NCBI RefSeq assembly: GCF_014203955.1
Contig: NZ_JACHKA010000001.1
Location: 3,007,001-3,071,000 of the forward strand
Direction: 5' to 3'
DNA from: Sphingobium lignivorans
GTDB taxonomy: Bacteria > Pseudomonadota > Alphaproteobacteria > Sphingomonadales > Sphingomonadaceae
DNA: 64,000 nucleotides
Position numbers and translations under genes: made by a program
Notes under the pieces: model-generated
Database searches by the model: none
What the model was told of the DNA's origin: nothing
What the model saw: the letters and a program-made list of their open reading frames with translations, nothing else
Shown here: piece by piece, positions 36,077-44,488 of the stretch
Numbering within the stretch: the stretch's first letter is position 1
How the letters are laid out: each line of letters begins with the position of its first letter

Positions 36077-36107
36077 AAAACGCCCGGGAAGCAGGTCCCC
36101 GGGCGTT
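36077..36107 (-). terminator. Intrinsic terminator of the aldehyde dehydrogenase gene
   Basis: On the minus strand AACGCCCGGG and CCCGGGCGTT form a 10-bp perfect stem with a 9-base loop, followed by TTTT. It lies 25 bp beyond the dehydrogenase stop. Confidence 0.75.
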
Positions 36108-36131
36108 CTGTCTGTTCGATCCGTCGTCGGC

Positions 36132-37604
36132 TCAGGCGAAATAGACCGCCTTGGTCTCCAGATAATTCTCCAGCCCCTCGAGGCCGCCGTCACGGCCGAT
36201 GCCGGACTGCTTGAAGCCGCCGAAGGGCATGTGGATATCCACCATCATGCCGTTGATGGTGACGGAACCGGCGCGATACTCCCGGGCCACCGCGAAGCCG
36301 CGCTCGGCGTCCTGCGTGTAGACCGCGCCGTGCAGGCCGTAGATCGTGTCATTGGCCTTGGCGATCATGTCCGCCTCATTGTCATAATCGACGAACGAGA
36401 CGACCGGGCCGAAGATTTCTTCCTTGAAGATCGTCATGTTCGGATCGACGTCCGTGAACACGGTCGGTTCGACGAAGAAGCCACGGTTGAGATCGGCAGG
36501 ACGCCCGCCGCCCAGCGCGAGCGTCGCGCCCTCGGCCTTGCCCTTCTCGATATAGCCCTGCACGCGCTCAAGCTGGCGCTGCATGGTGAGCGGCCCCATG
36601 CCGACATCGGCCTGGAAGGGATCGCCCACCTTCACTTTCGAGACGGCGCTGGTGTAGGCGTCGACGATCTCGGCCTTGCGGCTCTTGGGCACGAGAACGC
36701 GGGTCAGCGAGAAGCAGACCTGGCCCGTGATCGGCATGGAATAAGGCACGAGGCTCTTGAGGACATGATCCATGTCCGCATCCTCGAGGATCATCGCCGC
36801 CGACTTGCCGCCCAGCTCCAGCGAGACGCGGGCAAGCCGCTCGGAGGCCACGCCCGCGATATGCTTGCCGGCCGCCGTGGAGCCGGTGAAGCTGATCTTG
36901 TCCACGCCGGGATGGCGGATCAGATGATCGCCCACTTCGCGGCCCGCCGGCAGCATGTTGAAGACACCGGCCGGGATGCCGGCATCCTTGATGCACTCGG
37001 CGAGGATGTGCGCGTCGATCGGCGTTTCCGGGCTCGGCTTGCACACCATGGTGCAGCCCGCCGCCAGCGCGGCCGCGACCTTGTAGACCAGCAGCACGAG
37101 CGGCGCGTTCCACGGCGTGACCGCCGCGACGACGCCCACGGGCTCCTGCACCACGCGCACCTTGTTGCCGCCCATGGAGCCGATGCGCTCCTCGATGAAC
37201 GGATAGCTGTCGTTCAGCTCGCCATAGAATTTGAACAGGCCCGGAACCTGATAGCTGGCCTTGCTGGTGAAGCCGATGACGGCGCCGACCTGACCCGTCC
37301 AGGCTTCGGCGAGCTCGGGCATCCGCGCCATCAGAAGATCGGACACTTTCTTGAGATAGGTGCCACGCTCGGCCGGCGACATGCGCGGCCAGGGGCCCTG
37401 ATCGAACGCCTTGCGCGCGGCGGCCACGGCAATGTCGACGTCCGCTATCGTCGGCTCGATATAAGTGAGGACCGTTTCCTCATTATGGGGCGTGACGACG
37501 GTCAGCTCGTTGCTGCCGCTGCTTGCGCGCCATTCACCATCGATGAAGAGCTGCGCCGCGCCCCGATCCTTGATGCCTTTGATCGTCTTGTTGAACTGAT
37601 CCAT
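36132..37604 (-). CDS. NAD(P)-dependent aldehyde dehydrogenase
   Basis: A 490-residue ALDH of standard length. Asn166 (TPWN), Lys189 (VCKPSPETP), Glu263 (LELGGKSA) and the catalytic Cys297 (GQVCFS) are all present, so it should be active. The start at 37604 follows TAGGAGA; a longer frame adds 15 residues without a ribosome binding site. Glu at 192-193 in KPSPETP suits NAD. It resembles broad-specificity aldehyde dehydrogenases of aromatic and alkane catabolism. It stands as a single gene with its own terminator; the gap before the next gene on this strand is short, so co-transcription with the glutathione transferase upstream is possible. Confidence 0.9.
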   Translation of the reverse strand: MDQFNKTIKGIKDRGAAQLFIDGEWRASSGSNELTVVTPHNEETVLTYIEPTIADVDIAVAAARKAFDQGPWPRMSPAERGTYLKKVSDLLMARMPELAEAWTGQVGAVIGFTSKASYQVPGLFKFYGELNDSYPFIEERIGSMGGNKVRVVQEPVGVVAAVTPWNAPLVLLVYKVAAALAAGCTMVCKPSPETPIDAHILAECIKDAGIPAGVFNMLPAGREVGDHLIRHPGVDKISFTGSTAAGKHIAGVASERLARVSLELGGKSAAMILEDADMDHVLKSLVPYSMPITGQVCFSLTRVLVPKSRKAEIVDAYTSAVSKVKVGDPFQADVGMGPLTMQRQLERVQGYIEKGKAEGATLALGGGRPADLNRGFFVEPTVFTDVDPNMTIFKEEIFGPVVSFVDYDNEADMIAKANDTIYGLHGAVYTQDAERGFAVAREYRAGSVTINGMMVDIHMPFGGFKQSGIGRDGGLEGLENYLETKAVYFA

Positions 37605-37727
37605 CCTGCGGTCTCCTAAGAACGATTCGCCTGAGCTTCCCCTTTGCACTGGCGATTTACGCCTTTTCGCGCAAGGCTTTGCGGGGGCAATTTCCGCCTC
37701 GGGCAGGCATTCGTCCTTCTGATCCCG

Positions 37728-38417
37728 TCATTCGCCGCGCCGTCGCTCCAGATCCGCGGGCAGGAAGGTCTGGCCGCTGCGCATCTTCACGGCCGGCAGG
37801 TCGGAAACACGCGCCTGCCAGTCCGCAAGAGCGCGCAGGCCCGGGTCGACCGGTAGCCCCGCCCCCCTGGCGAAGGCGAGCGCGGCGAAGAGCGAAATAT
37901 CGGGCAGGGTGAAGCGATCACCGGACAGAAAAGGAGAGCCGGACAGGACTTCATCGAAATAGGGCAGGTTCACCACCGCCTGCTGGCCACGGCGACGGCC
38001 CCATTCCGCCGCGCCCGCCCAGTCCGGCTGGCGCCAGGGCCGCAGGGCCGGGCCGAGGCCGGGCGTGCCATAATGGAAATAATCGTCGACCGGATCGAGC
38101 AGCATGATCTCGACGCGGCGTTGCATCATGTGGATCAGCCCCTTTTCGCGCGCCGTGCGCCCGGTGAGCGTGGGCGGACCGGCGAGATTGTCGAGATATT
38201 CGGTGATCGCGGTGCATTCCGAGAGGAGGAGACCGTCATCCAGCACCAGCACCGGCGTCTTGCCGATCGGGTTCATCGCGAGGAACCAGTCCTGCTTCTG
38301 CTCGGCGGCGATCAGGTCGACCGTGACGAACTCGACCTGATCCTCCAGCCCCTTCTCGGCGAGGACGATGCGGATGCGGGCGGCGTTCGGCGTGCCCTGG
38401 CGATCATAGAGCTTCAT
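37728..38417 (-). CDS. Glutathione S-transferase family protein
   Basis: A 229-residue GST. The N-terminal thioredoxin-like domain shows GTPNAARIRIVLAEKGL, the cis-Pro in GKTPVLVLDDG and ECTAITEYLD for gamma-Glu binding of glutathione. The helical domain follows with DRFTLPDISLFAAL, the family's N-capping box. The catalytic residue is probably Ser/Thr near 10-11 or Asn13. The ATG at 38417 is preferred over GTG two codons upstream because GGGAG lies at the right distance. That ribosome binding site lies at the very end of a 148-bp inverted repeat filling the gap to the SDR gene. Substrate unknown. Confidence 0.87.
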   Translation of the reverse strand: MKLYDRQGTPNAARIRIVLAEKGLEDQVEFVTVDLIAAEQKQDWFLAMNPIGKTPVLVLDDGLLLSECTAITEYLDNLAGPPTLTGRTAREKGLIHMMQRRVEIMLLDPVDDYFHYGTPGLGPALRPWRQPDWAGAAEWGRRRGQQAVVNLPYFDEVLSGSPFLSGDRFTLPDISLFAALAFARGAGLPVDPGLRALADWQARVSDLPAVKMRSGQTFLPADLERRRGE

Positions 38418-38426
38418 GGCCACTCC

Positions 38427-38574
38427 CTAAGGCTGATCGCCATTCAGATGATGGCGTGGCGAAAATGGTGGTTTTTCGGGACCTGGCGCGCAGCGTACTC
38501 AAAGTACGTGAGCACCGGAAGCCCGGGAAAGCGCCATTTGCAGTCCGCCAGCGCTGAATGTCGATTAGCCTTAG
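38427..38574. repeat. 148-bp imperfect inverted repeat filling an intergenic gap
   Basis: The left end CTAAGGCTGATCGCCATTCA and the right end (complement CTAAGGCTAATCGACATTCA) match at 18 of 20 positions. The arms remain similar inward, through GGTTTTTCGGG versus GGCGCTTTCCCGGG, to a central CGTACT-CAA-AGTACG. Transcribed, it would fold into one long hairpin. It spans almost exactly the gap between the SDR and the glutathione transferase: one end covers the SDR stop codon, the other the transferase's ribosome binding site. Size and shape suggest a MITE-like element or a large palindromic repeat. Confidence 0.78.
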
Positions 38575-39455
38575 TCGATCACCGGCATGGCGAATAGCCT
38601 GTCCACCGTCTCGCGCCGGAAGCGCTCGAAAGCGGCGCGAGCGGCCGGCACGGGCAGCTCGGTGAGAAAGGCGTCCTCGATCGTGCGATGGCGCTCCTGC
38701 ACTTCCTCCAGGAACTCGGCATGAGTGAGGATGTGGAAGCGGTTCTCGCGGATCGCGTCCACCACCAGCCGGCCCATGTCCATGGGATCGACGGCGACGC
38801 GCATGGCGGCCCAGAGATTGCGGATGAAATCGCCTTCCTCGCCCGGCGGCGCACTGGCGTCATCCTCCGGGATCGCCATCAACGCCGTCTTCACCGCGCC
38901 GGGATAAAGGCAGGAGACGCCGATGCCATGCGGCGCGAGATCGAGACGCAGCGCCTGCGTGAAGCCGCGCACGGCATATTTGCCCGCGGAATAAGCGCCC
39001 ATGCCCGGCAGCGGGACGACGCCGGCCATGGACGAGGTGTTGACGACATGCCCACCCTCCCCCTGCGCCTTGATGATCGGCACGATGATCTTGGTGCCAT
39101 TGACCACGCCGCCAAGATTGATGCCGATCGAGCGGTCCCATTCCTCGAAATCGGGATCGTCGGCATTGCCGCCGCCGCCCACGCCGGCATTGTTGGCAAG
39201 CAGATGGATCTTGCCGAAGACGTCCAGCGCCTCCTGCGCCGCGGCGCGCAGATTCTCCCGATCCGCCACGTCCACCCGGATGAGATGCGTGGCATTGTTC
39301 CCCCGCAGGATCTCGCGGGCCTGATCGAGATGATCCTCATTATAGTCGGCAATGACGACCTTCATGCCCTCGGCCAGAAAGTTGCGCGCCATGCCGAGCC
39401 CGATGCCACTGGCGCCGCCGGTGACGAAGGCCACCTTGCCCGCGAAATTCCTCAT
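38571..39455 (-). CDS. Short-chain dehydrogenase/reductase
   Basis: A 294-residue SDR with cofactor motif VTGGASGIGLGMA at about 10-22, NNAGVGGGG, catalytic Ser in VNTSSMAGVV and Tyr-x3-Lys as YSAGK. Asp in the strand VVIADYNEDH after the Gly motif indicates NAD. GGAGAGG precedes the ATG. It is longer than the basic SDR, with a C-terminal helical addition (HAEFLEEVQERHRTIEDAFL). It faces the divergent PanE-like gene across 361 bp. The substrate is unknown. Its stop codon TAA lies inside the end of the 148-bp inverted repeat. Confidence 0.88.
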   Translation of the reverse strand: MRNFAGKVAFVTGGASGIGLGMARNFLAEGMKVVIADYNEDHLDQAREILRGNNATHLIRVDVADRENLRAAAQEALDVFGKIHLLANNAGVGGGGNADDPDFEEWDRSIGINLGGVVNGTKIIVPIIKAQGEGGHVVNTSSMAGVVPLPGMGAYSAGKYAVRGFTQALRLDLAPHGIGVSCLYPGAVKTALMAIPEDDASAPPGEEGDFIRNLWAAMRVAVDPMDMGRLVVDAIRENRFHILTHAEFLEEVQERHRTIEDAFLTELPVPAARAAFERFRRETVDRLFAMPVID

Positions 39456-39816
39456 GCTTCCTCTCCTTCCTGCGCCGGGACGCGTCGCCCGGTCGCCGCG
39501 CCGCCAAGCCCGGTCAGGAATGGATAATATAGGAAGCGAAGGATCGGGGAGACAGGATCGGGCGGCGTTGCATTATTCGATGATCCGCCATTTAATGATT
39601 TATTTTCAATATCTTGTAGATAGACACTTACATAAGATGGCAGAAATCAACCGCTGCCGCGCCAGCGCGAAACAGGCGGAATAGGGACGCCGGCCCGGAC
39701 GCGCGACGCTTGACCGGCATTGCCCGCCGCCCCTAGGTGCCCGCGAAACGGCGAGGCCATGCGCGCGGGGCCGCCCCACGGGAAGGCGCGGCGGAACGGG
39801 CGACGGGAGAACAGAT
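39456..39816. other. Divergent promoter region between SDR and PanE-like gene
   Basis: No gene is supported. A markedly AT-rich run at about 39577-39650 stands out from the surrounding GC-rich DNA and most likely holds the two promoters. I could not assign boxes or a regulator site with confidence. Confidence 0.5.
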
Positions 39817-40734
39817 ATGCGGAACATCATCGTGATCGGCGCGGGGTCCATGGGATGCCTGTTCGCCGCGCGCATCGCGCAGAGCGGCGCGGACGTGACC
39901 CTGATCGACGTGGACCGCGAGCGGCTGGAGCGCATCGGGCGCGAAGGCATCCATCTGACCGATGACGATGGCACGCGCACCGTGCCGCTGCGCGCCGCGC
40001 TGGCGCAGGACGTGGAAGCGCCCGCTGATCTTGCGCTGCTCTTCACCAAGGGCATGCACAGCGCCGCCGCGATCCGCTCCATTGCCCATCTCGCCGGCTC
40101 GGGCATGCATGTGCTCACGCTCCAGAACGGCCTCGGCAACCCGGAAATCGTGTCGGAGACCTTTCCCGCCGATCAGATACTCAAAGGCATCGCCGCGCTC
40201 CCGGCCGACCTGCACGGCCCGAACAGCGTCGAATCCCATGGCAGCGGCCATATCGAACTGGGGGCGATGACGCCCGCCGGCACGCCGGCCGCGCAGGCCG
40301 CCGTCGCCCTGCTCGCCCGGGCCGGCTTCGATGCGCGCCATGCCGAGGACATCGATGTCGCGATCTGGGAGAAGGTGGCCTTCAACGCGGCGCTCAACGC
40401 GCTGGGCGCCGTGACCGGCCAGCCCAATGCCGGCATCGACAATGCGCCCGGCCGCCGCATCGTCGCAGCGATGGTGGACGAAGTGGTGGCCACCGCAAGC
40501 GCCTGTGGCGTGGCCGTGGACAAGGCGCGGATCGCCGGCGCGATCGATTTCGCGCTCACTGCCCATCGCGGCCACAAGGCCTCGATGCTCCAGGACATGA
40601 TCGCCGGCCGGGCCAGCGAGATCGAGTTCATCAACGGCGCCATCTGCACGCGCGCCCGCGCCGCCGGCGTGCCCGCGCCCGTCAACGAGACCATGGCCGA
40701 TCTGGTGCGCCTCATGGAACTGACGCGGGGCTGA
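39817..40734 (+). CDS. 2-dehydropantoate 2-reductase family protein
   Basis: A 305-residue ketopantoate-reductase-type enzyme: NADP-binding GAGSMG at 8-13, the middle Asn/Lys region in LFTKGMHSAAA and LTLQNGLGN, and the C-terminal catalytic motif EKVAFNAALNALGAV. GGGAG precedes the ATG. PanE makes pantoate for coenzyme A, but this superfamily has many members acting on other 2-keto acids, and no pan genes are nearby, so panE is not claimed. HRGHKASMLQDM near 250 is the typical substrate-site helix. It stands alone, divergent from an SDR. Confidence 0.85.
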   Translation: MRNIIVIGAGSMGCLFAARIAQSGADVTLIDVDRERLERIGREGIHLTDDDGTRTVPLRAALAQDVEAPADLALLFTKGMHSAAAIRSIAHLAGSGMHVLTLQNGLGNPEIVSETFPADQILKGIAALPADLHGPNSVESHGSGHIELGAMTPAGTPAAQAAVALLARAGFDARHAEDIDVAIWEKVAFNAALNALGAVTGQPNAGIDNAPGRRIVAAMVDEVVATASACGVAVDKARIAGAIDFALTAHRGHKASMLQDMIAGRASEIEFINGAICTRARAAGVPAPVNETMADLVRLMELTRG

Positions 40735-41272
40735 GGCGAGGCCCTTCTCGCGGCCTTGTGGAAACCGAAAAGCGCCTGCGCGACCGTCCGAGGCCGACCG
40801 GCTGCGAGCGGCGGCGCAGGCGGCGTGGACAGATCCGAGGCCATGGCGGCGACCCTGTCTCGTCACTTACGATGTCATCCCGGACTTGCTCCGGGATCCC
40901 GCTGCCTTGAAGATCGCCGGAGCCGGCCAGTTTAGGAAGCCGAAAGAAGCGGGATCCCGGGTCAGGCCCGGGATGACGAACGAAAATGGCTGAAAAGCGC
41001 GCTTCGCCCCTGACAGGCTGCCTCTGGATCAAAATGCCGGATGACCGCTCTTTTCGCAGGAGCATCGAACTGGTGGCTCGCCCGCAGTTGCCGGATATCG
41101 CGGACTGCCGCCTCAGCCCCCGGACTTTTTGCAACATGGATTAGTCGTCGGGCGTTCCGTCGCAACGCCGCGCGGGCAACGGATGTTGTTTTCCTGAGAG
41201 AGGCGTCCGCCGCTCCATAGCCGGCCGCCGGCTTCCGGGGGGCGGATGTGCAGAAGCTGAGAGGAATTGTCC
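40735..41272. other. Gene-free stretch with repeat copy D and a lipoprotein promoter region
   Basis: No gene is supported in these 538 bp. The first part holds repeat copy D. The last 250 bp before the small lipoprotein must hold its promoter; several short GC-rich palindromes are present but none is convincing as an operator. Confidence 0.55.
40874..40977. repeat. Palindromic intergenic repeat, copy D (flanks inverted relative to core)
   Basis: The 104-bp core reads in the same direction as copies B, C and F (CCCGCTGCCTTGAAGATCGC). The flanks are reversed: to the left lies GCGGCGTGGAC (the inverted right flank) and to the right ACGAACGAAAATGGCTGAAA (the inverted left flank). Extended limits are about 40821-41005. 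This is the signature of an inversion of the core between its terminal inverted repeats. Confidence 0.85.
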
Positions 41273-41530
41273 ATGCAAAGACCCCCTGTCCTCATCGCCA
41301 CCATGACCGCGGCGTTCGCCTTGAGCGCCTGCAACCAGCAGACGGCCAGCGACGTCGACCCCGCGGAGGGGCCCGGACGCGGGAACGTCTCGACCGACGT
41401 CATCAATCAGGTGCAGGGCGGCGGGGGCCCCGACGAGATACCGCTGTCGGCGCGTCCGGGCCCGGCGGGATCGGCGCCGCTGGCCGGGCCGGTGGACAAC
41501 GCCGCCGCCAATGGGAGTGAACAGCCATGA
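41273..41530 (+). CDS. Small lipoprotein, 85 residues
   Basis: Starts at ATG 41273 after AGAGGAA. A short lipoprotein signal peptide ends in the lipobox LSAC (Cys at about 20), so it should be anchored to a membrane on the periplasmic side. The rest is Gly/Pro/Asp/Asn-rich and probably unstructured, with no known domain. The stop overlaps the start of the DUF4142 lipoprotein by 4 bp (ATGA), so the pair is co-translated and may act together. Function unknown. Confidence 0.7.
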   Translation: MQRPPVLIATMTAAFALSACNQQTASDVDPAEGPGRGNVSTDVINQVQGGGGPDEIPLSARPGPAGSAPLAGPVDNAAANGSEQP

Positions 41531-42135
41531 GATATGTTTCGGGCACAGGAACAGGCCTGGGCGTGGCGCTTCTGGCGCTGCTTCTCGCCGGCTGCAACGA
41601 TCGGCAGAAGCCTTCCGAAGGCGACGGCACTGTGGCGCGCGATCATGAAGGCGTGCGGCCCGAGGGCGTCTCGAGCACCGATGCGCCGCTCACCAGCACC
41701 TATTATATCCCGCAGGCGACGATCGGCGACATGTATGAAGTCGAGGCCGCCGGGATCGCGTCCGAGCGGACGCGCAATCCGGCAATCCGCGCTTTCGCGG
41801 CCCGGATGACCGAAGATCACGGAAAGACGATGAGTGAGCTCCAGTCATTCGTGGCGGCCAATCCGGTCAACCGGGCGCCCGCGCAGAGCCTCGATCCCCG
41901 CCGACGCGCCATGATCGACAATCTGAAGAACGCGAGCGACGCGGAGTTCGATGAGGTCTATCTCGGCCAGCAGGCCGCCGCGCATGACGAGGCCTTCTAC
42001 CTGCACAGCAGCTTCGCGAACAACGGCGATGACCCAAAGTTACAGGAGCTTGCTGGACGAACTGCAGAACTGATCCAGCATCATAAGCGGATGCTGACCG
42101 AGCTGGGCAGCGGGGGCGCGCAAGAAACGCAGTGA
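41527..42135 (+). CDS. DUF4142 lipoprotein
   Basis: A 202-residue lipoprotein: signal segment GVALLALLLAGC with the lipidated Cys at about 23, then a four-helix DUF4142 domain from about 60 (YYIPQATIGDMYEVEAAGIA, RMTEDHGKTMSEL, AAAHDEAFYLHSSFANNG, AELIQHHKRMLTEL). DUF4142 has a ferritin-like helical look, and some relatives are called outer-membrane or stress proteins; no activity is established. Its His/Glu content in the helices (EDHGKT, HDEAF, HHKR) would suit metal binding, an inference only. Coupled to the small lipoprotein in front. Confidence 0.85.
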   Translation: MRYVSGTGTGLGVALLALLLAGCNDRQKPSEGDGTVARDHEGVRPEGVSSTDAPLTSTYYIPQATIGDMYEVEAAGIASERTRNPAIRAFAARMTEDHGKTMSELQSFVAANPVNRAPAQSLDPRRRAMIDNLKNASDAEFDEVYLGQQAAAHDEAFYLHSSFANNGDDPKLQELAGRTAELIQHHKRMLTELGSGGAQETQ

Positions 42136-42324
42136 GACGGGGCGTACCCGGGACCAGCCACGAGCGCACGGCCCTCGCCTTCCCGCGGCGAACGGTCCGC
42201 GCGGCGTCAGGCCCAAATCACTAAAGCAGGATAAGGAATCCCCGTCTGGCGCGGGTTCCCGGCCCGGCTGGAGGAACGAAAGCGCCGCCCGGGTTTTTCT
42301 ACCCCACTGTAAACGGACAAGGGA

Positions 42325-43023
42325 ATGGAAGCCGCCTTCATGTTGATCTCACCAGCGGAAGAACGGCGTCTGCGTCAAGCGTTCGAAACCTTCATCATGG
42401 ACAGGCGCTTCCCCTGTGTGGGCGCCAAGTCGGCCCTTTCGCGCGGGACGCTGCATGTCCTCGTCGGCTGGTCGATCGACAGCGGGTGGGACGATGTGCG
42501 GCTGCACCGGGAGCTGCTTGCCTGGGCCGATTCCTACAGCGCGGACCCCGGCCTGTTCCGCAGCCTCGCGATCATTTTCGCCAAGCCCGTCCCGCTGGAC
42601 GAGGAAGCCTTCGAGCGCGCGATGTGGGACCGGCTGCAGTCCCTCGCGGACAAGGACGCCTGGCTCGGCGTGCCGTTCGACGAGCGGGTGAGCGGCGATC
42701 CTGACGATCCGCATTTCTCGCTCAGCTTCGGCGGGGAAGCCTTTTTCGCGGTGGGCCTGCATCCTGCCGCCAGCCGGCCGGCTCGCCGCTTCGAGCGCCC
42801 GGTGATCGTCTTCAACCTGCATGACCAGTTCGAGCAGTTGCGGCAGGAGGGACGCTACGAGAAGATACGCGAGACCATCATCGGCCGGGATACCGACCTT
42901 GCCGGCTCGCCCAACCCCATGCTCTCCCGCCACGGCGAGTCGAGCGAAGCGGCGCAGTATAGCGGCCGGTTGGTCGGGAACGACTGGAAATGCCCCTTCC
43001 ACGATCCGCGAGCGGCGGTATGA
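42325..43023 (+). CDS. YqcI/YcgG-family protein
   Basis: A 232-residue soluble protein matching the YqcI/YcgG family: RFPCVGAKSAL near residue 30, DPHFSLSFGGEAFFAVGLHP in the middle and WKCPFHDP at the C-terminus, with conserved Cys in the first and last motifs. The family has no firm function; its Cys/His pattern hints at a metal or heme site. The ATG at 42325 has AAGGGA very close; a start at 42340 is possible. The stop overlaps the DUF1989 start (ATGA), a pairing common for these families, suggesting they form one functional unit. Confidence 0.8.
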   Translation: MEAAFMLISPAEERRLRQAFETFIMDRRFPCVGAKSALSRGTLHVLVGWSIDSGWDDVRLHRELLAWADSYSADPGLFRSLAIIFAKPVPLDEEAFERAMWDRLQSLADKDAWLGVPFDERVSGDPDDPHFSLSFGGEAFFAVGLHPAASRPARRFERPVIVFNLHDQFEQLRQEGRYEKIRETIIGRDTDLAGSPNPMLSRHGESSEAAQYSGRLVGNDWKCPFHDPRAAV

Positions 43024-43610
43024 CGCCGCAGCGCATCCCCCCGCGCTCGGGCGTGGCGTTCGAGCTTCTCAAGGGCCAGCGCCTGACGGTCATCGACCCG
43101 GAAGGAACACAGGTCGCGGACCTGCTCGCCTATAACCGCGCCGACGTGCGCGAGGTGCTGAGCAACGGGCGCACGCTCGATTATGAAGAGACGATCCGCC
43201 TGACGACCGGCAACCGGCTCTGGTCCAACCGGTCCAACGTGCTGCTCACCATCGAGCGGGACACGGTCGGCTGCCACGACTTTCTGCTCACGCCGTGCAG
43301 CGTCGACACCTTCCTGCATTTCTATCCCGACAAGCCGGTCGCGCCCGGATGCTTCGGCAATCTCGCCGCCGCGCTCGCGCCCTACGGCATCGAGGAGGAC
43401 ATGATTCCGGTCGCGTTCAACTGCTTCATGAACGTGCCGGTGGGGCCGGATGGCAAGATCAGCGTGCTGCCTCCGCTGAGCCGCGCAGGCGACAGGATCG
43501 TGTTGCGCGCGGAAATGGACCTCGTCATCGGCCTGACGGCCTGCTCCGCTTATGCGAGCAATGGCGGCAGCTTCAAGCCGATCGACTATCTCATCGAGGA
43601 CCCGGGCTGA
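43020..43610 (+). CDS. DUF1989 (urea carboxylase-associated) family protein
   Basis: A 196-residue cupin-like protein: GQRLTVIDPEGTQVADLLAY at about 20, NRLWSNRSNVLLTI, CHDFLLTPCS and the late motif FNCFMNVPVGPDGK. DUF1989 proteins occur next to urea carboxylase/allophanate genes or, as here, next to YqcI/YcgG. No urea genes are present. The His and Cys in CHDFLLTPC and the Asp in PEGTQVADL are conserved-looking candidate metal ligands. The start at 43020 overlaps the previous stop; an upstream ATG at 42990 would intrude further. The 3' end overlaps the convergent MpaB-type gene by 25 bp. Confidence 0.85.
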   Translation: MTPQRIPPRSGVAFELLKGQRLTVIDPEGTQVADLLAYNRADVREVLSNGRTLDYEETIRLTTGNRLWSNRSNVLLTIERDTVGCHDFLLTPCSVDTFLHFYPDKPVAPGCFGNLAAALAPYGIEEDMIPVAFNCFMNVPVGPDGKISVLPPLSRAGDRIVLRAEMDLVIGLTACSAYASNGGSFKPIDYLIEDPG

Positions 43611-44488
43611 ACGTGCGCGCGGCCTGAGCCGGCGGCGCGCGCGCCATCCGACCTGAAGGCCCAGCGGACCGTCTGCGCGAGCGCGAAGGCACTGCCGCGC
43701 ACGAGGGGACCGGAGAAAGGCGGCCGCGCGAAGCCGTGGAGCCGCCTTGCCCAGCGCGGCATGATCTCGACCGCCGCCTGCATGACGAGCTTCTGCGTCG
43801 GCAGCATCGCAAGGGTCGGCGGCGGATGATCCAGGATCATGCGGGCGACGGCGCGGGTCCGCCCAGTCACGCGCAGGTCCGGGCGGAAGCTCTCGATCAG
43901 CGCCTCCGCCTCCGCGCGACTCTCGGGCACCGGCGCGGCACCGAGCGCGCGGGCGATGCGGGCATGCTGCGCGAAATAGCGGTCCTGCGCGGTGCGGGTC
44001 ATGCCCGGCTCGCCAAAGGCGCGCCATGCCTCCAGAAACGCCATCGCCTCGCAGACATGGACCCAGGCGAGCAGGCGGGGATCGCTCGCCCGATAAGCTG
44101 TTCCGTCGTCCAGCGCGCCGCTGATCCGCGCATGGACGTCCCGGACCCGCGCGATCGCCGCCTCGGCTTGCGTCCGTTCGCCGAAGGTCGTGACGGCAAT
44201 GAAGCGCGCGGTGCGGCGCAGGCGGCCGAGCATGTCGCTGCGGAAGCTGCTGTGATCCCATACGCCCGCCAGCGCGGCGGGATGGAGCATCTGCAATAGC
44301 AGCGCGGTCACGCCGCCGATCATCATGGTGGTGACGTCCCCATGCACGCGCCAGATCTCCGATCCACGATCGAACAGCGCATCATTGGACCGGACCACCG
44401 GCGCCTCGCCCCGCGCGCGATCGTTGAACACGTCCTGTATCTGGCGCACCAGCAAGCCGCGCACCATCTGCGAGGGGCGGCGCATCAT
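43586..44488 (-). CDS. MpaB-type oxygenase family protein (DUF2236)
   Basis: A 300-residue helical protein of the DUF2236/MpaB family, related to the rubber oxygenase Lcp and fungal MpaB. WRVHGDVTTMMIGGVTALLL opens the conserved core, LLQMLHPAALAGV and DHSSFRSDMLGRL follow, and HVCEAMAFLEAW holds a His candidate for heme coordination. Lcp-type relatives bind heme b; whether this one does is not known. The C-terminal 20 residues are a low-complexity Ala/Gly/Arg tail, and its coding end overlaps the convergent DUF1989 gene. The start overlaps the stop of the hypothetical gene upstream (ATGA). Confidence 0.82.
   Translation of the reverse strand: MMRRPSQMVRGLLVRQIQDVFNDRARGEAPVVRSNDALFDRGSEIWRVHGDVTTMMIGGVTALLLQMLHPAALAGVWDHSSFRSDMLGRLRRTARFIAVTTFGERTQAEAAIARVRDVHARISGALDDGTAYRASDPRLLAWVHVCEAMAFLEAWRAFGEPGMTRTAQDRYFAQHARIARALGAAPVPESRAEAEALIESFRPDLRVTGRTRAVARMILDHPPPTLAMLPTQKLVMQAAVEIMPRWARRLHGFARPPFSGPLVRGSAFALAQTVRWAFRSDGARAAGSGRAHVQPGSSMR

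Noticed and set aside
42273..42297. GGAAC followed by a T-run, considered as an EcfG (general stress sigma factor) promoter for the YqcI/YcgG gene
   Set aside because: The spacing to a CGTT-like -10 is wrong (GTT falls after 15 bases and C is missing). A similar check upstream of the stress operon at 26234 found GGAAC but no matching -10.
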